Assembly: GCA_041397365.1 (NCBI GenBank)
Contig: JAWKWT010000001.1
Location: forward strand, 496,001-560,000
Direction of reading: 5' to 3'
Source of the DNA: P52-10 sp041397365
GTDB taxonomy: Bacteria > Pseudomonadota > Alphaproteobacteria > Rhizobiales > Xanthobacteraceae
DNA: 64,000 nt
In this document: positions 1 to 8,740 of the stretch, piece by piece
Layout of the letters: every line of letters begins with the position of its first letter
Numbering within the stretch: the stretch's first letter is position 1
Notes under the pieces: model-generated
What the model saw: only the letters and a program-made list of their open reading frames with translations
The model's database searches: none
Told to the model about the DNA's origin: nothing
Made by a program: the position numbers and the translations under genes

Positions 1-1199
1 GGACCTGCGACGAAGATCGTTTTCAACAGCGCCATGCCGGCGAACGTTCCCTCGGCGTCGGTCAGCGGCGCGCCGGAGAATCCCGCGCCCGGCACCGGCG
101 ACAGCGCGGCCGGCGAGGTCAGCGATGCATTGACGGTCGAGGCCGCCGCGCCGCCGCGCTGGCTTTGCGGATCGGCGATGCCGGTCAGCATCAGCGGCGG
201 CTTCGGCGTCGCCGCGCCGGTCGGCAGCGGCTTCAGATCGCGCGCGCCGTAGATGCGCAGCAGCGCGAGATCGTTGTCCTTGTCCTCGGCGACGCGGTCG
301 GCGTGACCGCGCCCCGGAATCGCGATCGCCTGGCAGCCGTCGACGAGCTGGCGGTCGGTGAGGATCGCGCCGTCGGCGCTGACGACGGTGCCGGTGCCGT
401 ATTCGACCTTTTTGCGCGGCGGCGGGCCGTCGGCCACGGCGGCGTTCGCGGGAAACGCCGTGAACGCGCTCGACATGGCGATCACCACCGGCGCCATCAT
501 GCCCTCGGTCGCCTGATCGTAGAGGATCGTCATGCCGCGGATTTCGCGGCCGCCGCTTCCCATCTGGCCGCGGACATAGAATTTCTTCAAACCCTGCAAG
601 CCCGACAGCACGAAATAATCCGGCCGCACGATGCTGTAATCGACCTTGCGGCCCTCATGCTTGCGCTCGCGCTCCACCACCGACGCCATAGTCAGGCCGG
701 AATCCCGCCGCCGCCAGGTCTCGATCTGAATCTGTCCCTGCGCGGAGGTCCATTTCGAGCCGGTGGCGTCGGCCATCGAACTCATCTGCGGCACGAGCTT
801 GCCCGGAATACCGATGCGGATGCCGTTGATCGGGTCGCTCACATTGCGCCAGCCGACATCGTTTTGCAGTTTCTTTGCGGCCTGCGCGAGCACCGCCCGC
901 TCCTGCGGGTTCAGCACGCCGGTCTGCTTGCCGCCATGGTCCTTCTGAAACGCCTTGATGGCGTTCAGCATCCGCTCGCTCACCTCGCCGGTGATGCCGC
1001 CATTATAGACGCCGACCCAGGCGAGGTCGGACTGGATGGCGAGGCGCTCGGCCTGCGGCAGCGCCTTCGCGGTCTCGGCCGGCGTCTGCGGCGCGGCGCG
1101 CTTGGTCTCCGCCTGCTTTGATGCGGCAGGGGAGGTTTGCGCTTGCGCCGTGCAGTACACGGCGGCGAATAAAATCGGGCAGGCGGCCAGCAGTTTCAT
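1..1199 (-). CDS. Exported peptidoglycan-binding/trypsin-like protein, catalytic His replaced (3' end cut by window)
   Basis: Read by hand on the minus strand from an ATG at 1199; the gene runs off the left edge. It starts with a signal peptide (MKLLAACPILFAAVYCTAQA). About residues 50-90 look like a peptidoglycan-binding domain (RMLNAIKAFQKDHGG). The C-terminal half is a trypsin/HtrA-like fold: VEYGTGTVVSADGAIL, then LTDRQLVDGC, then NDLALLRIYG, then GFSGAPLTDAEG. The Asp (NDLALL) and Ser (FSGAP) of the triad are recognisable, but the His expected in the T-x-x-H-x-V motif is Gln (TDRQLV). I infer a secreted, probably non-proteolytic scaffold or binding protein. It is divergent from moeB with about 115 bases between them. 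Confidence 0.7.
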   Translation of the reverse strand, partial: MKLLAACPILFAAVYCTAQAQTSPAASKQAETKRAAPQTPAETAKALPQAERLAIQSDLAWVGVYNGGITGEVSERMLNAIKAFQKDHGGKQTGVLNPQERAVLAQAAKKLQNDVGWRNVSDPINGIRIGIPGKLVPQMSSMADATGSKWTSAQGQIQIETWRRRDSGLTMASVVERERKHEGRKVDYSIVRPDYFVLSGLQGLKKFYVRGQMGSGGREIRGMTILYDQATEGMMAPVVIAMSSAFTAFPANAAVADGPPPRKKVEYGTGTVVSADGAILTDRQLVDGCQAIAIPGRGHADRVAEDKDNDLALLRIYGARDLKPLPTGAATPKPPLMLTGIADPQSQRGGAAASTVNASLTSPAALSPVPGAGFSGAPLTDAEGTFAGMALLKTIFVAG

Positions 1200-1314
1200 G
1201 GACGATCCGGGCGTCGACAGGCGACGGCAGCTAATCACACCCGGTTGGTGAGCAAAAGCGCCTTGCGGTTCAATCGGCACTTGTTAAGGCAGGTTGTCGC
1301 GACGGAGAATGACG

Positions 1315-2115
1315 ATGCTGAGTGAGCAGGAACTCGAACGCTATGCGCGCCATATCGTCATGCGCGAGATCGGCGGTCCGGGGCAGGCGAAGCTGAAGGC
1401 GGCGCGCGTGCTGGTGATCGGCGCGGGCGGGCTCGGCGCGCCGGCGCTGATGTATCTGGCCGCCGCCGGCATCGGCACGCTCGGCGTCGTCGATGACGAC
1501 ACGGTGTCGCTGTCGAATTTGCAACGGCAGGTGATCCACGCAACCGCCGATGTCGGCCGTCGCAAGACCGACAGCGCGCGCGAGCACATCGCCGCGCTCA
1601 ATCCGCATGTCGATTTTCGCGCGCATCCGGAGCGCCTGACGGCGAAGAACGCGCTGGCGCTGATCGGCGGTTACGATCTGGTGGTCGATGGCTCCGACAA
1701 TTTCGCCACGCGCTACCTCGTCTCCGATGCTTGCTATCTTTCGCGGGTGCCGCTGGTGACCGGATCGCTCGGCGTGTTCGACGCCTCGCTGACGACGATC
1801 CGCGCGCATGAACGCAACTCCGAAGGCGAACTCAATCCCACCTATCGCTGCCTGTTTCCGGAGCCGCCGCCGGCAGGCACCGTGCCGTCTTGCGAGGAGG
1901 CCGGCGTGCTGGGCGCGCTGGCCGGTCTCGTCGGTTCGATGCAGGCGCTGGAGGCGATCCGCGAAATCACCGGCTTCGGCGAGGGCCTGGTCGGACGGCT
2001 GTTGATGATCGACGCGCGCGCCATGCGGTTCGAGACGCTGAATTATTCGCGCGATCCGGAGAATCCGTTGAACGGCGACAATCCGACGATCGCGGATTTA
2101 AGCGGGCATCTTTAA
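1315..2115 (+). CDS. moeB: MoeB/ThiF/HesA family adenylyltransferase
   Basis: E1-like enzyme that adenylates the C-terminal Gly-Gly of a sulfur-carrier protein (MoaD or ThiS) for molybdopterin or thiamine synthesis in the cytoplasm. 266 aa. Visible are the nucleotide loop GAGGLG (residues 36-41), NLQRQ with the Arg finger (about 68-72), DGSDNF (about 125-130, Asp for Mg-ATP) and the active-Cys stretch PSCEEAGVLG (C193). The zinc site of E. coli MoeB (CxxC plus a C-terminal CxxC) is absent: only YRC (C179) remains of the first pair and nothing of the second. I chose ATG 1315 because GGAG at 1304-1307 lies 7 bases upstream; ATG 1309 would be too close. MoeB versus ThiF cannot be decided from context. 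Confidence 0.85.
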   Translation: MLSEQELERYARHIVMREIGGPGQAKLKAARVLVIGAGGLGAPALMYLAAAGIGTLGVVDDDTVSLSNLQRQVIHATADVGRRKTDSAREHIAALNPHVDFRAHPERLTAKNALALIGGYDLVVDGSDNFATRYLVSDACYLSRVPLVTGSLGVFDASLTTIRAHERNSEGELNPTYRCLFPEPPPAGTVPSCEEAGVLGALAGLVGSMQALEAIREITGFGEGLVGRLLMIDARAMRFETLNYSRDPENPLNGDNPTIADLSGHL

Positions 2116-2124
2116 GCGCTGCGC

Positions 2125-3132
2125 TCACACCGTGTTCGGCAGGATGCGGTCCGGCGGCTTGTGGCCGTCGAGGAAGGTGCGGATGTTAATCATCACCTTC
2201 TCGCCCATCTCGACACGGCCCTCGATCGTCGCCGAGCCCATATGCGGCAGCAGCGTCACCTTGCCTGCCTTCGCCAGCTTCAGCAGCCTAGGATTGACCG
2301 TGGGTTCCTGTTCATAGACGTCGAGGCCGGCGCCGGCGATGTCACCGCTTTCGATCAGCTTGGCCAGCGTCGTCTCGTCGATCACCTCGCCGCGCGCGGT
2401 GTTGACGAGATAGGCGTCCTTTTTCATCAGCTTCAGCCGCCGCGCGGACAAGAGATGGAACGTCGCCGGCGTGTGCGGGCAGTTGACGGAGATGATGTCC
2501 ATCCGCGCCAGCATCTGGTCGAGGCTGTCCCAATAGGTCGCGCCGAGTTCGGCCTCGATGCTGGGCGCCACCGGCTTGCGGTTGTGATAGTGAATCTGAA
2601 GACCGAAGGCGTGCGCGCGCCGCGCCACCGCCTGGCCGATGCGGCCCATGCCGATGATGCCGAGCCGCTTGCCGCCGATCCGGTGCCCGAGCATCCACAT
2701 CGGCGACCAGCCCGGCCAGTCCTTGCCATCGGTGAGGATCGAGGCGCCCTCGATCAGCCGGCGCGGCACGGCCAGGATCAGCGCCATCGTCATGTCGGCG
2801 GTGTCCTCGGTGAGCACTTTTGGCGTGTTGGTGACGGTGATGCCGCGCCGGTGCGCCGCCTTCACGTCGATATTGTCGACGCCGTTGCCGAAATTGGCGA
2901 TCAGCTTCACCTTCACGTCCGGCTGGTCGATGATCGCCTCGCCGATCGTGTCGGTGACGGTCGGCACCAGCACGTCGGCGATGCGCATGGCCTCGGCCAG
3001 TTGCTCCTGCGTCATCGGCCGGTCGTCGAGATTGAGGCGGGCATCGAACAATTCGCGCAGACGCGTTTCGATGCTGTCGGGCAGCTTGCGCGTAACGACG
3101 ACCAGGGGTTTCTTCCGAACCGTCACCGTCAT
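2125..3132 (-). CDS. D-2-hydroxyacid dehydrogenase (glyoxylate/hydroxypyruvate reductase type)
   Basis: 335 aa NAD(P)-dependent D-isomer-specific 2-hydroxyacid dehydrogenase. The split catalytic domain (1-110 and 305-335) surrounds a Rossmann domain with GMGRIG at 161-166. The catalytic set is present: Arg in NTARG (244-248), Glu in DVYEQEP (271-277) and His in LPHMGSAT (H297). NRK after the second beta strand (about 184-186) suggests NADPH may be accepted. Family members reduce glyoxylate or hydroxypyruvate, or oxidise D-glycerate; the exact substrate is not readable. It converges on moeB with 9 bases between the stops. Confidence 0.9.
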   Translation of the reverse strand: MTVTVRKKPLVVVTRKLPDSIETRLRELFDARLNLDDRPMTQEQLAEAMRIADVLVPTVTDTIGEAIIDQPDVKVKLIANFGNGVDNIDVKAAHRRGITVTNTPKVLTEDTADMTMALILAVPRRLIEGASILTDGKDWPGWSPMWMLGHRIGGKRLGIIGMGRIGQAVARRAHAFGLQIHYHNRKPVAPSIEAELGATYWDSLDQMLARMDIISVNCPHTPATFHLLSARRLKLMKKDAYLVNTARGEVIDETTLAKLIESGDIAGAGLDVYEQEPTVNPRLLKLAKAGKVTLLPHMGSATIEGRVEMGEKVMINIRTFLDGHKPPDRILPNTV

Positions 3133-3353
3133 ATGCGTCTCAACATCCCGATCGCGCCGATCCGCGGCGCTTCCATCCCATTCGATAAATTTCTTCAGGC
3201 CGCATTAACCGGCCTGCACGAAACTGCCGCTTCGTCGTAAGCGGCGGACGACTTCAGGCACCTTGAGTCCTCTCTACCAGAAGGCCGGGCCAAGACAAGA
3301 AGCCGCTCCGCGTCAACAGGGCCGAGGGTCGCCAGCCCCGGCGGGGAGTTTTC

Positions 3354-3885
3354 GTGCGTATGCGTTCTGTCAGCTATTTCGTCGCGGCCTGCGTGGCCGC
3401 CTGCGCCACTCTGGTCCCGCTCGGTGACATCCTTGCGAAGGATGGTCCGCAAACCACCAGCGGCCTGCCGGTTCCGCGTTTCGTCAGCCTGAAATCGGAC
3501 CATGTGAACGTCCGCGTCGGTCCGACCCGCGAAAACGATGTGAGCTGGATCTACACGCGCTCCAGCCTGCCGGTGGAGATCACCGCCGAATTCGAAAACT
3601 GGCGCAGAGATCCGCGATTCGGAAGGCTCGGAAGGCTGGGTCTATCACTCGCTCCTGTCCGGCCGGCGCACTGCCGTGGTGACCGCGAAAGAAAAGGACG
3701 GCTTGACGCCTTTGTTCGACCGGGCCGATCCGACCAGCGCCGTCGCGGCAAAGCTGGAAGCCGGGGTGCTGGCGAGCGTGCGCCGCTGCACGGTCGGCTG
3801 GTGCCGCATCAGCGGCAGTGGGTTCGACGGCTGGATCGAGCAGGAACGGCTTTGGGGCGTCTATCAGGACGAGAAGATCGACTGA
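3354..3885 (+). pseudogene. Exported SH3-domain protein, broken by one-base insertion
   Basis: The N-terminal frame gives a signal peptide (AACVAACATLVPLGDILAKD) and the start of a bacterial SH3 domain (VNVRVGPTRENDVSWIYTR, ...SSLPVEITAEFENWRR). After 3605 the frame is lost. The correct continuation (RDSEGSEGWVYHSLLSGRR ... WCRISGSGFDGWIEQERLWG, stop 3885) lies one base away, so one extra base near 3606-3610 explains it. Two SH3-like halves of this sort are typical of small periplasmic proteins with an SH3_3/SH3_4 domain. GTG 3354 is chosen because GGGGAG (3343-3348) is correctly spaced; ATG 3360 is the alternative. Function is unknown, perhaps cell-wall binding. The break is probably a sequencing error. 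Confidence 0.7.
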
Positions 3886-3935
3886 TCCGGCTCTGCGGAA
3901 CAGCTTCGGTCGAGAGATTCCAGGTTCCGTTCATG

Positions 3936-3971
3936 AAAAAAGGCGTCCGCATCGTCTGGTGCGAACGCCTT
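3936..3971 (-). terminator. Intrinsic terminator of irr
   Basis: Read on the minus strand, AAGGCGT-x-CGCA (3971-3960) pairs with TGCG-x-ACGCCTT (3951-3940) around an 8-base loop, and is followed by a run of six T. It lies about 45 bases after the irr stop. On the plus strand there is no T run after the hairpin. Confidence 0.8.
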
Positions 3972-4015
3972 GAAATCTGCCCGGAAGAGATCTCAGACCG
4001 CAACTGAACCCGAAT

Positions 4016-4498
4016 TCAGCGCTTCTTGCGGAGCCGGATAATCATGTCGATACGGCTGATCTCGTAGCCTTCCGGCGGCTCCGGCATGTTCTGCACGGTC
4101 AGGTTCGAATCCGGGATATCCACCAGTTCGTGCCGGCCCTCGATATAGAAGTGATGATGCGCGGTGACGTTGGTGTCGAAATAGGTCTTTGTTCCGTCGA
4201 CGCTGACCTGGCGCAGCAGACCGGCCTCGGTGAGCTGGTTCAGCGTGTTGTAGACGGTGGCGAGCGAAACCGGCACTTTCGCCAGCGTCGCCTCTTCGTA
4301 AAGCATTTCGGCGGTCAGATGCCGTTCGCCCTTGCCGAACAACAGCCAGCCGAGCGCCATGCGCTGGCGCGTCGGGCGCAAGCCGACCGATTGCAGCATT
4401 TCGTTGACGTCGTGCCACGGACAGCCGGTCAACAGCGGCGCGCGGCTCAGCGCGACCATGTCGGCATCGCTCTTCCGCGGGGCGATTTGTTCATTCAT
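4016..4498 (-). CDS. irr: Iron response regulator Irr (Fur superfamily)
   Basis: 160 aa Fur-family regulator that represses or activates heme and iron genes according to heme status. Winged-helix DNA-binding region about 35-100 (RPTRQRMALGWLLF ... PVSLATVYNTLNQL). The heme regulatory motif GCPWHD (25-30, Cys26) is the one known from Bradyrhizobium Irr, where heme binding triggers turnover. The triple-His heme site HHH (114-116) is also present. It is divergent from fabA, as in Bradyrhizobiaceae. A six-base inverted repeat at 4552-4573 in the shared upstream region is a candidate operator. A clear terminator follows. Confidence 0.95.
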   Translation of the reverse strand: MNEQIAPRKSDADMVALSRAPLLTGCPWHDVNEMLQSVGLRPTRQRMALGWLLFGKGERHLTAEMLYEEATLAKVPVSLATVYNTLNQLTEAGLLRQVSVDGTKTYFDTNVTAHHHFYIEGRHELVDIPDSNLTVQNMPEPPEGYEISRIDMIIRLRKKR

Positions 4499-4551
4499 GA
4501 CATACCTAGTACAGGGTGCCCTGATACAGAAAGCGCACCTGTCCTTCGTGT

Positions 4552-4573
4552 TTTCTAGCCTCTACTATAGAAA
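4552..4573. promoter_or_regulatory. Inverted repeat between irr and fabA, candidate operator
   Basis: TTTCTA (4552-4557) and TAGAAA (4568-4573) form an inverted repeat with a 10-base spacer, in AT-richer DNA 54-75 bases upstream of the irr start. It resembles, but does not match, the published iron control element half sites (TTTAGAA/TTCTAAA are in the opposite order). It could be an autoregulatory or Fur/Mur site; binding is not shown. Confidence 0.35.
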
Positions 4574-4725
4574 CTCGAAGGGATAGGTGCAAGTATTTCG
4601 CAACTGGGCTGCTGGCAGCCCGGTTCCGCCTTCCGGTCTGGTTAAGAGGCGCATTGCTTTGCCCGTCCGTTCCGGTGTGTTACAGACCGCTCCGACAGGG
4701 CGGGGTCGGATGGGAACAGGACATC

Positions 4726-5241
4726 ATGAGTGAGCGGCGCAGCAGCTACGGCTATGAAGATCTGCTGACTTGCGCGCGCGGCGAGCTGTTCGGACAGGGC
4801 AACGCCCAGTTGCCGTTGCCGCCGATGCTGATGTTCGACCGGATCACACAGATTTCCGAAACCGGCGGCGCCAATGACAAGGGCATGGTGCGGGCGGAAT
4901 TCGACATCAAGCCGGATCTCTGGTTTTTCCCGTGCCACTTTCAGGGTAATCCGATCATGCCGGGCTGCCTCGGGCTCGACGCGCTGTGGCAATTGACCGG
5001 GTTTTTCCTGGGTTGGCTGGGCGAGCCCGGTTATGGCATGGCGCTCTCCACCGGAGAGGTGAAATTCAAGGGTATGGTCACGCCGAAGACCAAGCTTGTC
5101 GAATATGGGGTAGACTTCAAGCGCGTGATGCGCGGCCGTCTGGTGCTCGGCATCGCCGATGGCTGGCTGAAGGCCGACGGCGAGACTATTTATCATGCGA
5201 CCGATCTGAAGGTCGGCCTGTCCAAGGAAAAGGCGGCCTGA
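4726..5241 (+). CDS. fabA: 3-hydroxydecanoyl-ACP dehydratase/isomerase FabA
   Basis: Dehydrates 3-hydroxydecanoyl-ACP and isomerises trans-2- to cis-3-decenoyl-ACP, the branch point of anaerobic unsaturated fatty acid synthesis. 171 aa, close to E. coli FabA (172). Hot-dog fold with the catalytic pair His71 (FPCHFQGNPIMPG) and Asp85 (CLGLDALWQLTG). ATG 4726 is preceded by AGGA and gives the expected N-terminus; upstream in-frame codons are not conserved-looking. First gene of fabA-fabB-fabI (30- and about 50-base gaps), which supplies monounsaturated acyl chains for membrane lipids. Confidence 0.96.
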   Translation: MSERRSSYGYEDLLTCARGELFGQGNAQLPLPPMLMFDRITQISETGGANDKGMVRAEFDIKPDLWFFPCHFQGNPIMPGCLGLDALWQLTGFFLGWLGEPGYGMALSTGEVKFKGMVTPKTKLVEYGVDFKRVMRGRLVLGIADGWLKADGETIYHATDLKVGLSKEKAA

Positions 5242-5271
5242 CCGGCCGCCCCAGTTGAAGCGAGAACGAAC

Positions 5272-6496
5272 ATGCGTCGAGTTGTCGTGACCGGGATGGG
5301 CATCGTCTCATCGATTGGCAACAACACTCAGGAAGTCCAGGCGAGCCTCTTCGAGGCGAAGTCCGGCATCACCCAGGCCGACGAATTCGCCAGACTCGGC
5401 TTCCGCTCGCAGGTGCACGGCGCGCCGACGCTGAAGCCCGCTGACGTGGTCGATCGCCGCGCGATGCGTTTCCTCAGCGACGGCGGCGCGTGGAACCACG
5501 TCGCGCTCGAACAGGCGATCCGCGACGCCGGCCTTGAGGATAGCGACGTCTCCAACGAGCGCACCGGCATCATCGTCGGTTCGGGCGGACCGTCGACGCA
5601 GACGATTGTCGAATCCGCCGACATCACCCGCACCAAGGGGCCGAAGCGCGTCGGTCCGTTCGCCGTTCCGAAGGCAATGTCGTCGATGGCGTCCGCGACG
5701 CTCGCGACCTGGTTCAAGATCAAGGGCGTCAATTATTCGATCTCCTCGGCCTGCGCGACGTCCAATCATTGCATCGGCAATGCCTATGAGACGATCCAGA
5801 TGGGCAAGCAGGACATCATCTTCGCCGGCGGCTGCGAGGGACCTGCACTGGACCTCGTCGGTGCTGTTCGACGCGATGGGCGCGATGTCGTCGAAGCATA
5901 ATGCGACGCCGGCCACCGCCTCGCGCGCCTATGACGTCAACCGCGACGGCTTCGTCATCGCAGGCGGCGCGGGCGTGCTGGTGCTCGAAGAGCTGGAACA
6001 TGCGAAGGCGCGCGGCGCGCGCATCCATGGCGAGATCGTCGGCTATGGCGCGACCTCGGACGGCTACGACATGGTCGCGCCGTCCGGAGAGGGTGCCGAG
6101 CGCTGCATGCGCCTTGCGCTGTCGACGGTGAAAGCGCCGATCGACTACATCAATCCGCATGCCACCTCGACGCCGGCCGGCGATCCGCCGGAGATCGGCG
6201 CGATCCGGAAAATCTTCGGCAACGAGGACAAGTGCCCGCCGATTTCAGCGACCAAATCGCTGACCGGCCATTCGCTCGGCGCGACCGGCGTGCAGGAGGC
6301 GATCTACTCGCTGTTGATGATGAACAACGGCTTCATCTGCGAGAGCGCCAACATCCAGGAACTGGACCCGGTGTTCGCGGACATGCCGATCGTGCGCAAG
6401 CGCATCGACAACGCCAAGATCGGCGCGGTGCTGTCGAACTCGTTCGGCTTCGGCGGCACCAACGCCACGCTGGTCTTCAAGCGCCTGGACGCATGA
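5272..6496 (+). pseudogene. fabB: 3-oxoacyl-ACP synthase I FabB, one-base frameshift
   Basis: Condensing enzyme that elongates cis-3-decenoyl-ACP. The first 187 or so codons are in frame to FAGGCE and contain the active-site Cys161 (SISSACATSNHC). Then one extra G in the run at 5838-5840 throws the frame. The rest continues one base over (DLHWTSSVLFDAMGAMSSKH) with both catalytic His motifs, NPHATSTPAGD and KSLTGHSLGATG, and ends FGFGGTNATLVFKRLDA at 6496. With the base removed the protein is about 407 aa, normal for FabB. FabB should be needed in an organism that relies on FabA, so I treat the break as a sequence error. Confidence 0.9.
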
Positions 6497-6548
6497 TGCC
6501 GTTGTCTGCTCGCGCCGGCAGCGGGCCATCCGAAAGCGTTTCCAAGCG

Positions 6549-7394
6549 ATGACGAAACTAATGCAAGGCAAGCGCGGCCTGATTATGGGGGTCGCCAACG
6601 ATCACTCGATTGCCTGGGGGATCGCGCGTGCGGTGGCGGCGCATGGCGCGGAGCTGGCGTTCACCTATCAGGGCGAAGCGCTCGGCAAGCGGGTGAAGCC
6701 GCTGGCCGACTCGGTCGGCTCGAAACTGGTTCTGCCTTGCGACGTCGAGGACATCGCTTCGGTCGATTCGGTGTTCGCGACATTGCGCGAACAATGGGGC
6801 GAACTGGATTTCCTCGTGCATGCGATCGGCTTTTCCGACCGCAACGAGTTGAAGGGCCGCTACGCCGACACCTCGCGGGAGAATTTTTCGCGGACGATGG
6901 TGATCTCCTGCTTCTCCTTCACCGAGCTTGCCAAGCGCGCCGCGGAGATGATGCCGGCCAGCGGCGGCTCGCTGCTGACGCTGACCTATGGTGGCTCGCA
7001 GCGGGTGATGCCGAACTACAATGTCATGGGTCTCGCCAAGGCCGCGCTCGAAGCATCGGTGCGCTATCTTGCCAATGATTTCGGTCCGCGCGGCATCCGC
7101 GTCAACGCGATTTCGGCAGGCCCCGTGCGCACGCTGGCGGGCGCCGGCATTTCCGACGCGCGCTACATGTTTTCGTTTCAGCGCCGGCATACGCCGCTGC
7201 GCCGGACCGTCAGCATCGACGAGGTCGGCAATTCCGCGCTCTATCTGCTGTCCGATCTGTCGAGCGGCGTGACCGGCGACATTCACTACGTCGATTCCGG
7301 CTACAACATCATTTCGATGCCGCGCGCCGACGCGCTGAAGGTCATCGACGACGCGGAAGCCGCGTTCGAAGGTTCAGACAAGCGCGACGAGTAG
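6549..7394 (+). CDS. fabI: Enoyl-ACP reductase (NADH) FabI
   Basis: Last reductive step of fatty acid elongation. 281 aa SDR-superfamily enzyme with the FabI-type dinucleotide site (GVANDHSIAWGIA, 14-26). The active residues Tyr147 (LTYGGS), Tyr157 and Lys164 (YNVMGLAK, the Y-x6-K spacing of FabI rather than Y-x3-K) are present, as is the substrate loop ISAGPVRTLAGAGI. Third gene of the fab operon. A second ATG at 6561 is possible; 6549 is kept because it fits the usual short N-terminal extension. Likely the triclosan-sensitive type by its motif set. Ends 8 bases from the convergent GST gene. Confidence 0.95.
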   Translation: MTKLMQGKRGLIMGVANDHSIAWGIARAVAAHGAELAFTYQGEALGKRVKPLADSVGSKLVLPCDVEDIASVDSVFATLREQWGELDFLVHAIGFSDRNELKGRYADTSRENFSRTMVISCFSFTELAKRAAEMMPASGGSLLTLTYGGSQRVMPNYNVMGLAKAALEASVRYLANDFGPRGIRVNAISAGPVRTLAGAGISDARYMFSFQRRHTPLRRTVSIDEVGNSALYLLSDLSSGVTGDIHYVDSGYNIISMPRADALKVIDDAEAAFEGSDKRDE

Positions 7395-7402
7395 CGCCTC
7401 AT

Positions 7403-7999
7403 TCAGCCGTTTGAAATTTCGGTGGCGCGCTGAAAGGCAGGCCGCGCCGCGCAGCGGTCGAGATAGCGATCGAAGGACGGCCGCGCCGGCACCATCTTGA
7501 ACAGCCGGATCGCATAGTTCAGCCCCGAACCGATCACCACATCGGCCGCCGAGAAATCGTCGCCCAGCAGCCACGGCCCTTTCGCGACGGCCTGATCGAG
7601 CACGTCGAACACCTGCGTCGCGTCGCCCCATCCGGCGGAGCTTGCGGGAACTTCGAGCTTGGTGAAGATCTGCATGATCGCCGGCTCGATGCAGCTCGGC
7701 GCGAAGAACATCCAGTAAAGATATTTGGCGCGGGCGGGATCGCCGACGGGTGGCGCAAGACGCGCCGCGGGATAGCGGTCGGCGACGTAGGCGCAGATCG
7801 CCGCCGCCTCTGCCATGGTGGCGTCGCCGTCCTTCAAAGCGGGCACCTTGCCCATCGGATTGATCGCAAGATAATCCGGCGACTTCTGCGCGCCCGCCGA
7901 CGTGTCGATCAGCACGCGCTCATAGGGCTGGCCGGTCTCCTCCATCATCCAGAGTGTGGTGAACGAGCGTGTGCGCGGAGCCCAGTAGATTTTTATCAT
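7403..7999 (-). CDS. Glutathione S-transferase family protein
   Basis: 198 aa two-domain GST. The N-terminal thioredoxin fold carries the GSH-binding cis-Pro loop (NPMGKVPAL, 47-55) and the EAAAICAYVAD segment that contacts the gamma-glutamyl group (normally E-S/T-x-A-I). The C-terminal helical domain has the N-capping motif FSAADVVIGSGL. Members conjugate glutathione or act as peroxidases or isomerases; the substrate is unknown. It diverges from the ECF sigma gene and may belong to the same stress region. Confidence 0.88.
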   Translation of the reverse strand: MIKIYWAPRTRSFTTLWMMEETGQPYERVLIDTSAGAQKSPDYLAINPMGKVPALKDGDATMAEAAAICAYVADRYPAARLAPPVGDPARAKYLYWMFFAPSCIEPAIMQIFTKLEVPASSAGWGDATQVFDVLDQAVAKGPWLLGDDFSAADVVIGSGLNYAIRLFKMVPARPSFDRYLDRCAARPAFQRATEISNG

Positions 8000-8125
8000 G
8001 GGTAAGTCCTCGAAAGCGCGATCATTGACGCGTGAGCAACGCGCGCAGACCGTTGACGTTCATTGTTGCTGACGGTCAGAATGCGCACCGTCATTGATCG
8101 GTCAACAGGGTTTTGCGGGTTCCCG

Positions 8126-8716
8126 ATGCGTGCAGGCGGTGAACGTGGCGCCGATGCCGATCTTGAAAGACGCTGGTCCGACTGGATGGCCCGCGCGCAG
8201 GCCGGTGATCGCGAGGCGTATGAGGCTCTTCTGCGCGAATGTATTCCGTTCGTCGCGACCGTTGCGCGCGCATCCGGCGTCGGCCCCGAATCCGTCGATG
8301 ACGTCGTGCAGGAGACGCTGATTACCGTTCATCGGGCGCGCCATACCTTCGATCCGGCCCGCTCGTTCCGGGCCTGGCTGCGCACGATTGCGAGCCACCG
8401 TGCGATCGATGCGCTAAGGCGGCAAAAGCGCTCGCGCATGCGCGAGGTTCATGCTCCTCTGGCCTATGAGACGGCGGAGGAGGAGGGCGCTGCCGTCGTG
8501 CCGGAAGCACTCGATCGCGAGACGGAAGCCAGGGCATTGCGTGCGCGGATCGAAGCGTTGCCGTTGCGCCAGCGCGAGGCAGTGGAACGGCTGGCGCTCG
8601 ACGAACAGTCGCTCGGCGAGGCGGCCCGTGTAACCGGTCGCAGCATCGGAGCGCTGAAGGTAAACCTGCATCGCGGCCTGAAGGCGCTCCGGAGGCGAAA
8701 TCAGGATGATCTTTAA
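8126..8716 (+). CDS. ECF-type RNA polymerase sigma factor
   Basis: About 196 aa sigma-70 family factor with only regions 2 and 4. Region 2 includes DVVQETLITVHRARHTF and SFRAWLRTIASHRAIDALRR (core and -10 contacts). Region 4 includes LPLRQREAVERLALDEQSL and GRSIGALKVNLHRGLKALRR (-35 helix-turn-helix). Start uncertain: ATG 8126 gives a compact N-terminus, ATG 8081 adds 15 residues, and neither has a strong ribosome site. The next gene, 24 bases on, is an NrsF-like membrane anti-sigma factor, which makes this a likely SigF/NrsF-type pair answering metal or oxidative stress in the envelope. Confidence 0.88.
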   Translation: MRAGGERGADADLERRWSDWMARAQAGDREAYEALLRECIPFVATVARASGVGPESVDDVVQETLITVHRARHTFDPARSFRAWLRTIASHRAIDALRRQKRSRMREVHAPLAYETAEEEGAAVVPEALDRETEARALRARIEALPLRQREAVERLALDEQSLGEAARVTGRSIGALKVNLHRGLKALRRRNQDDL

Positions 8717-8740
8717 CCGGGACAGTGGAACAGCCGCGTC

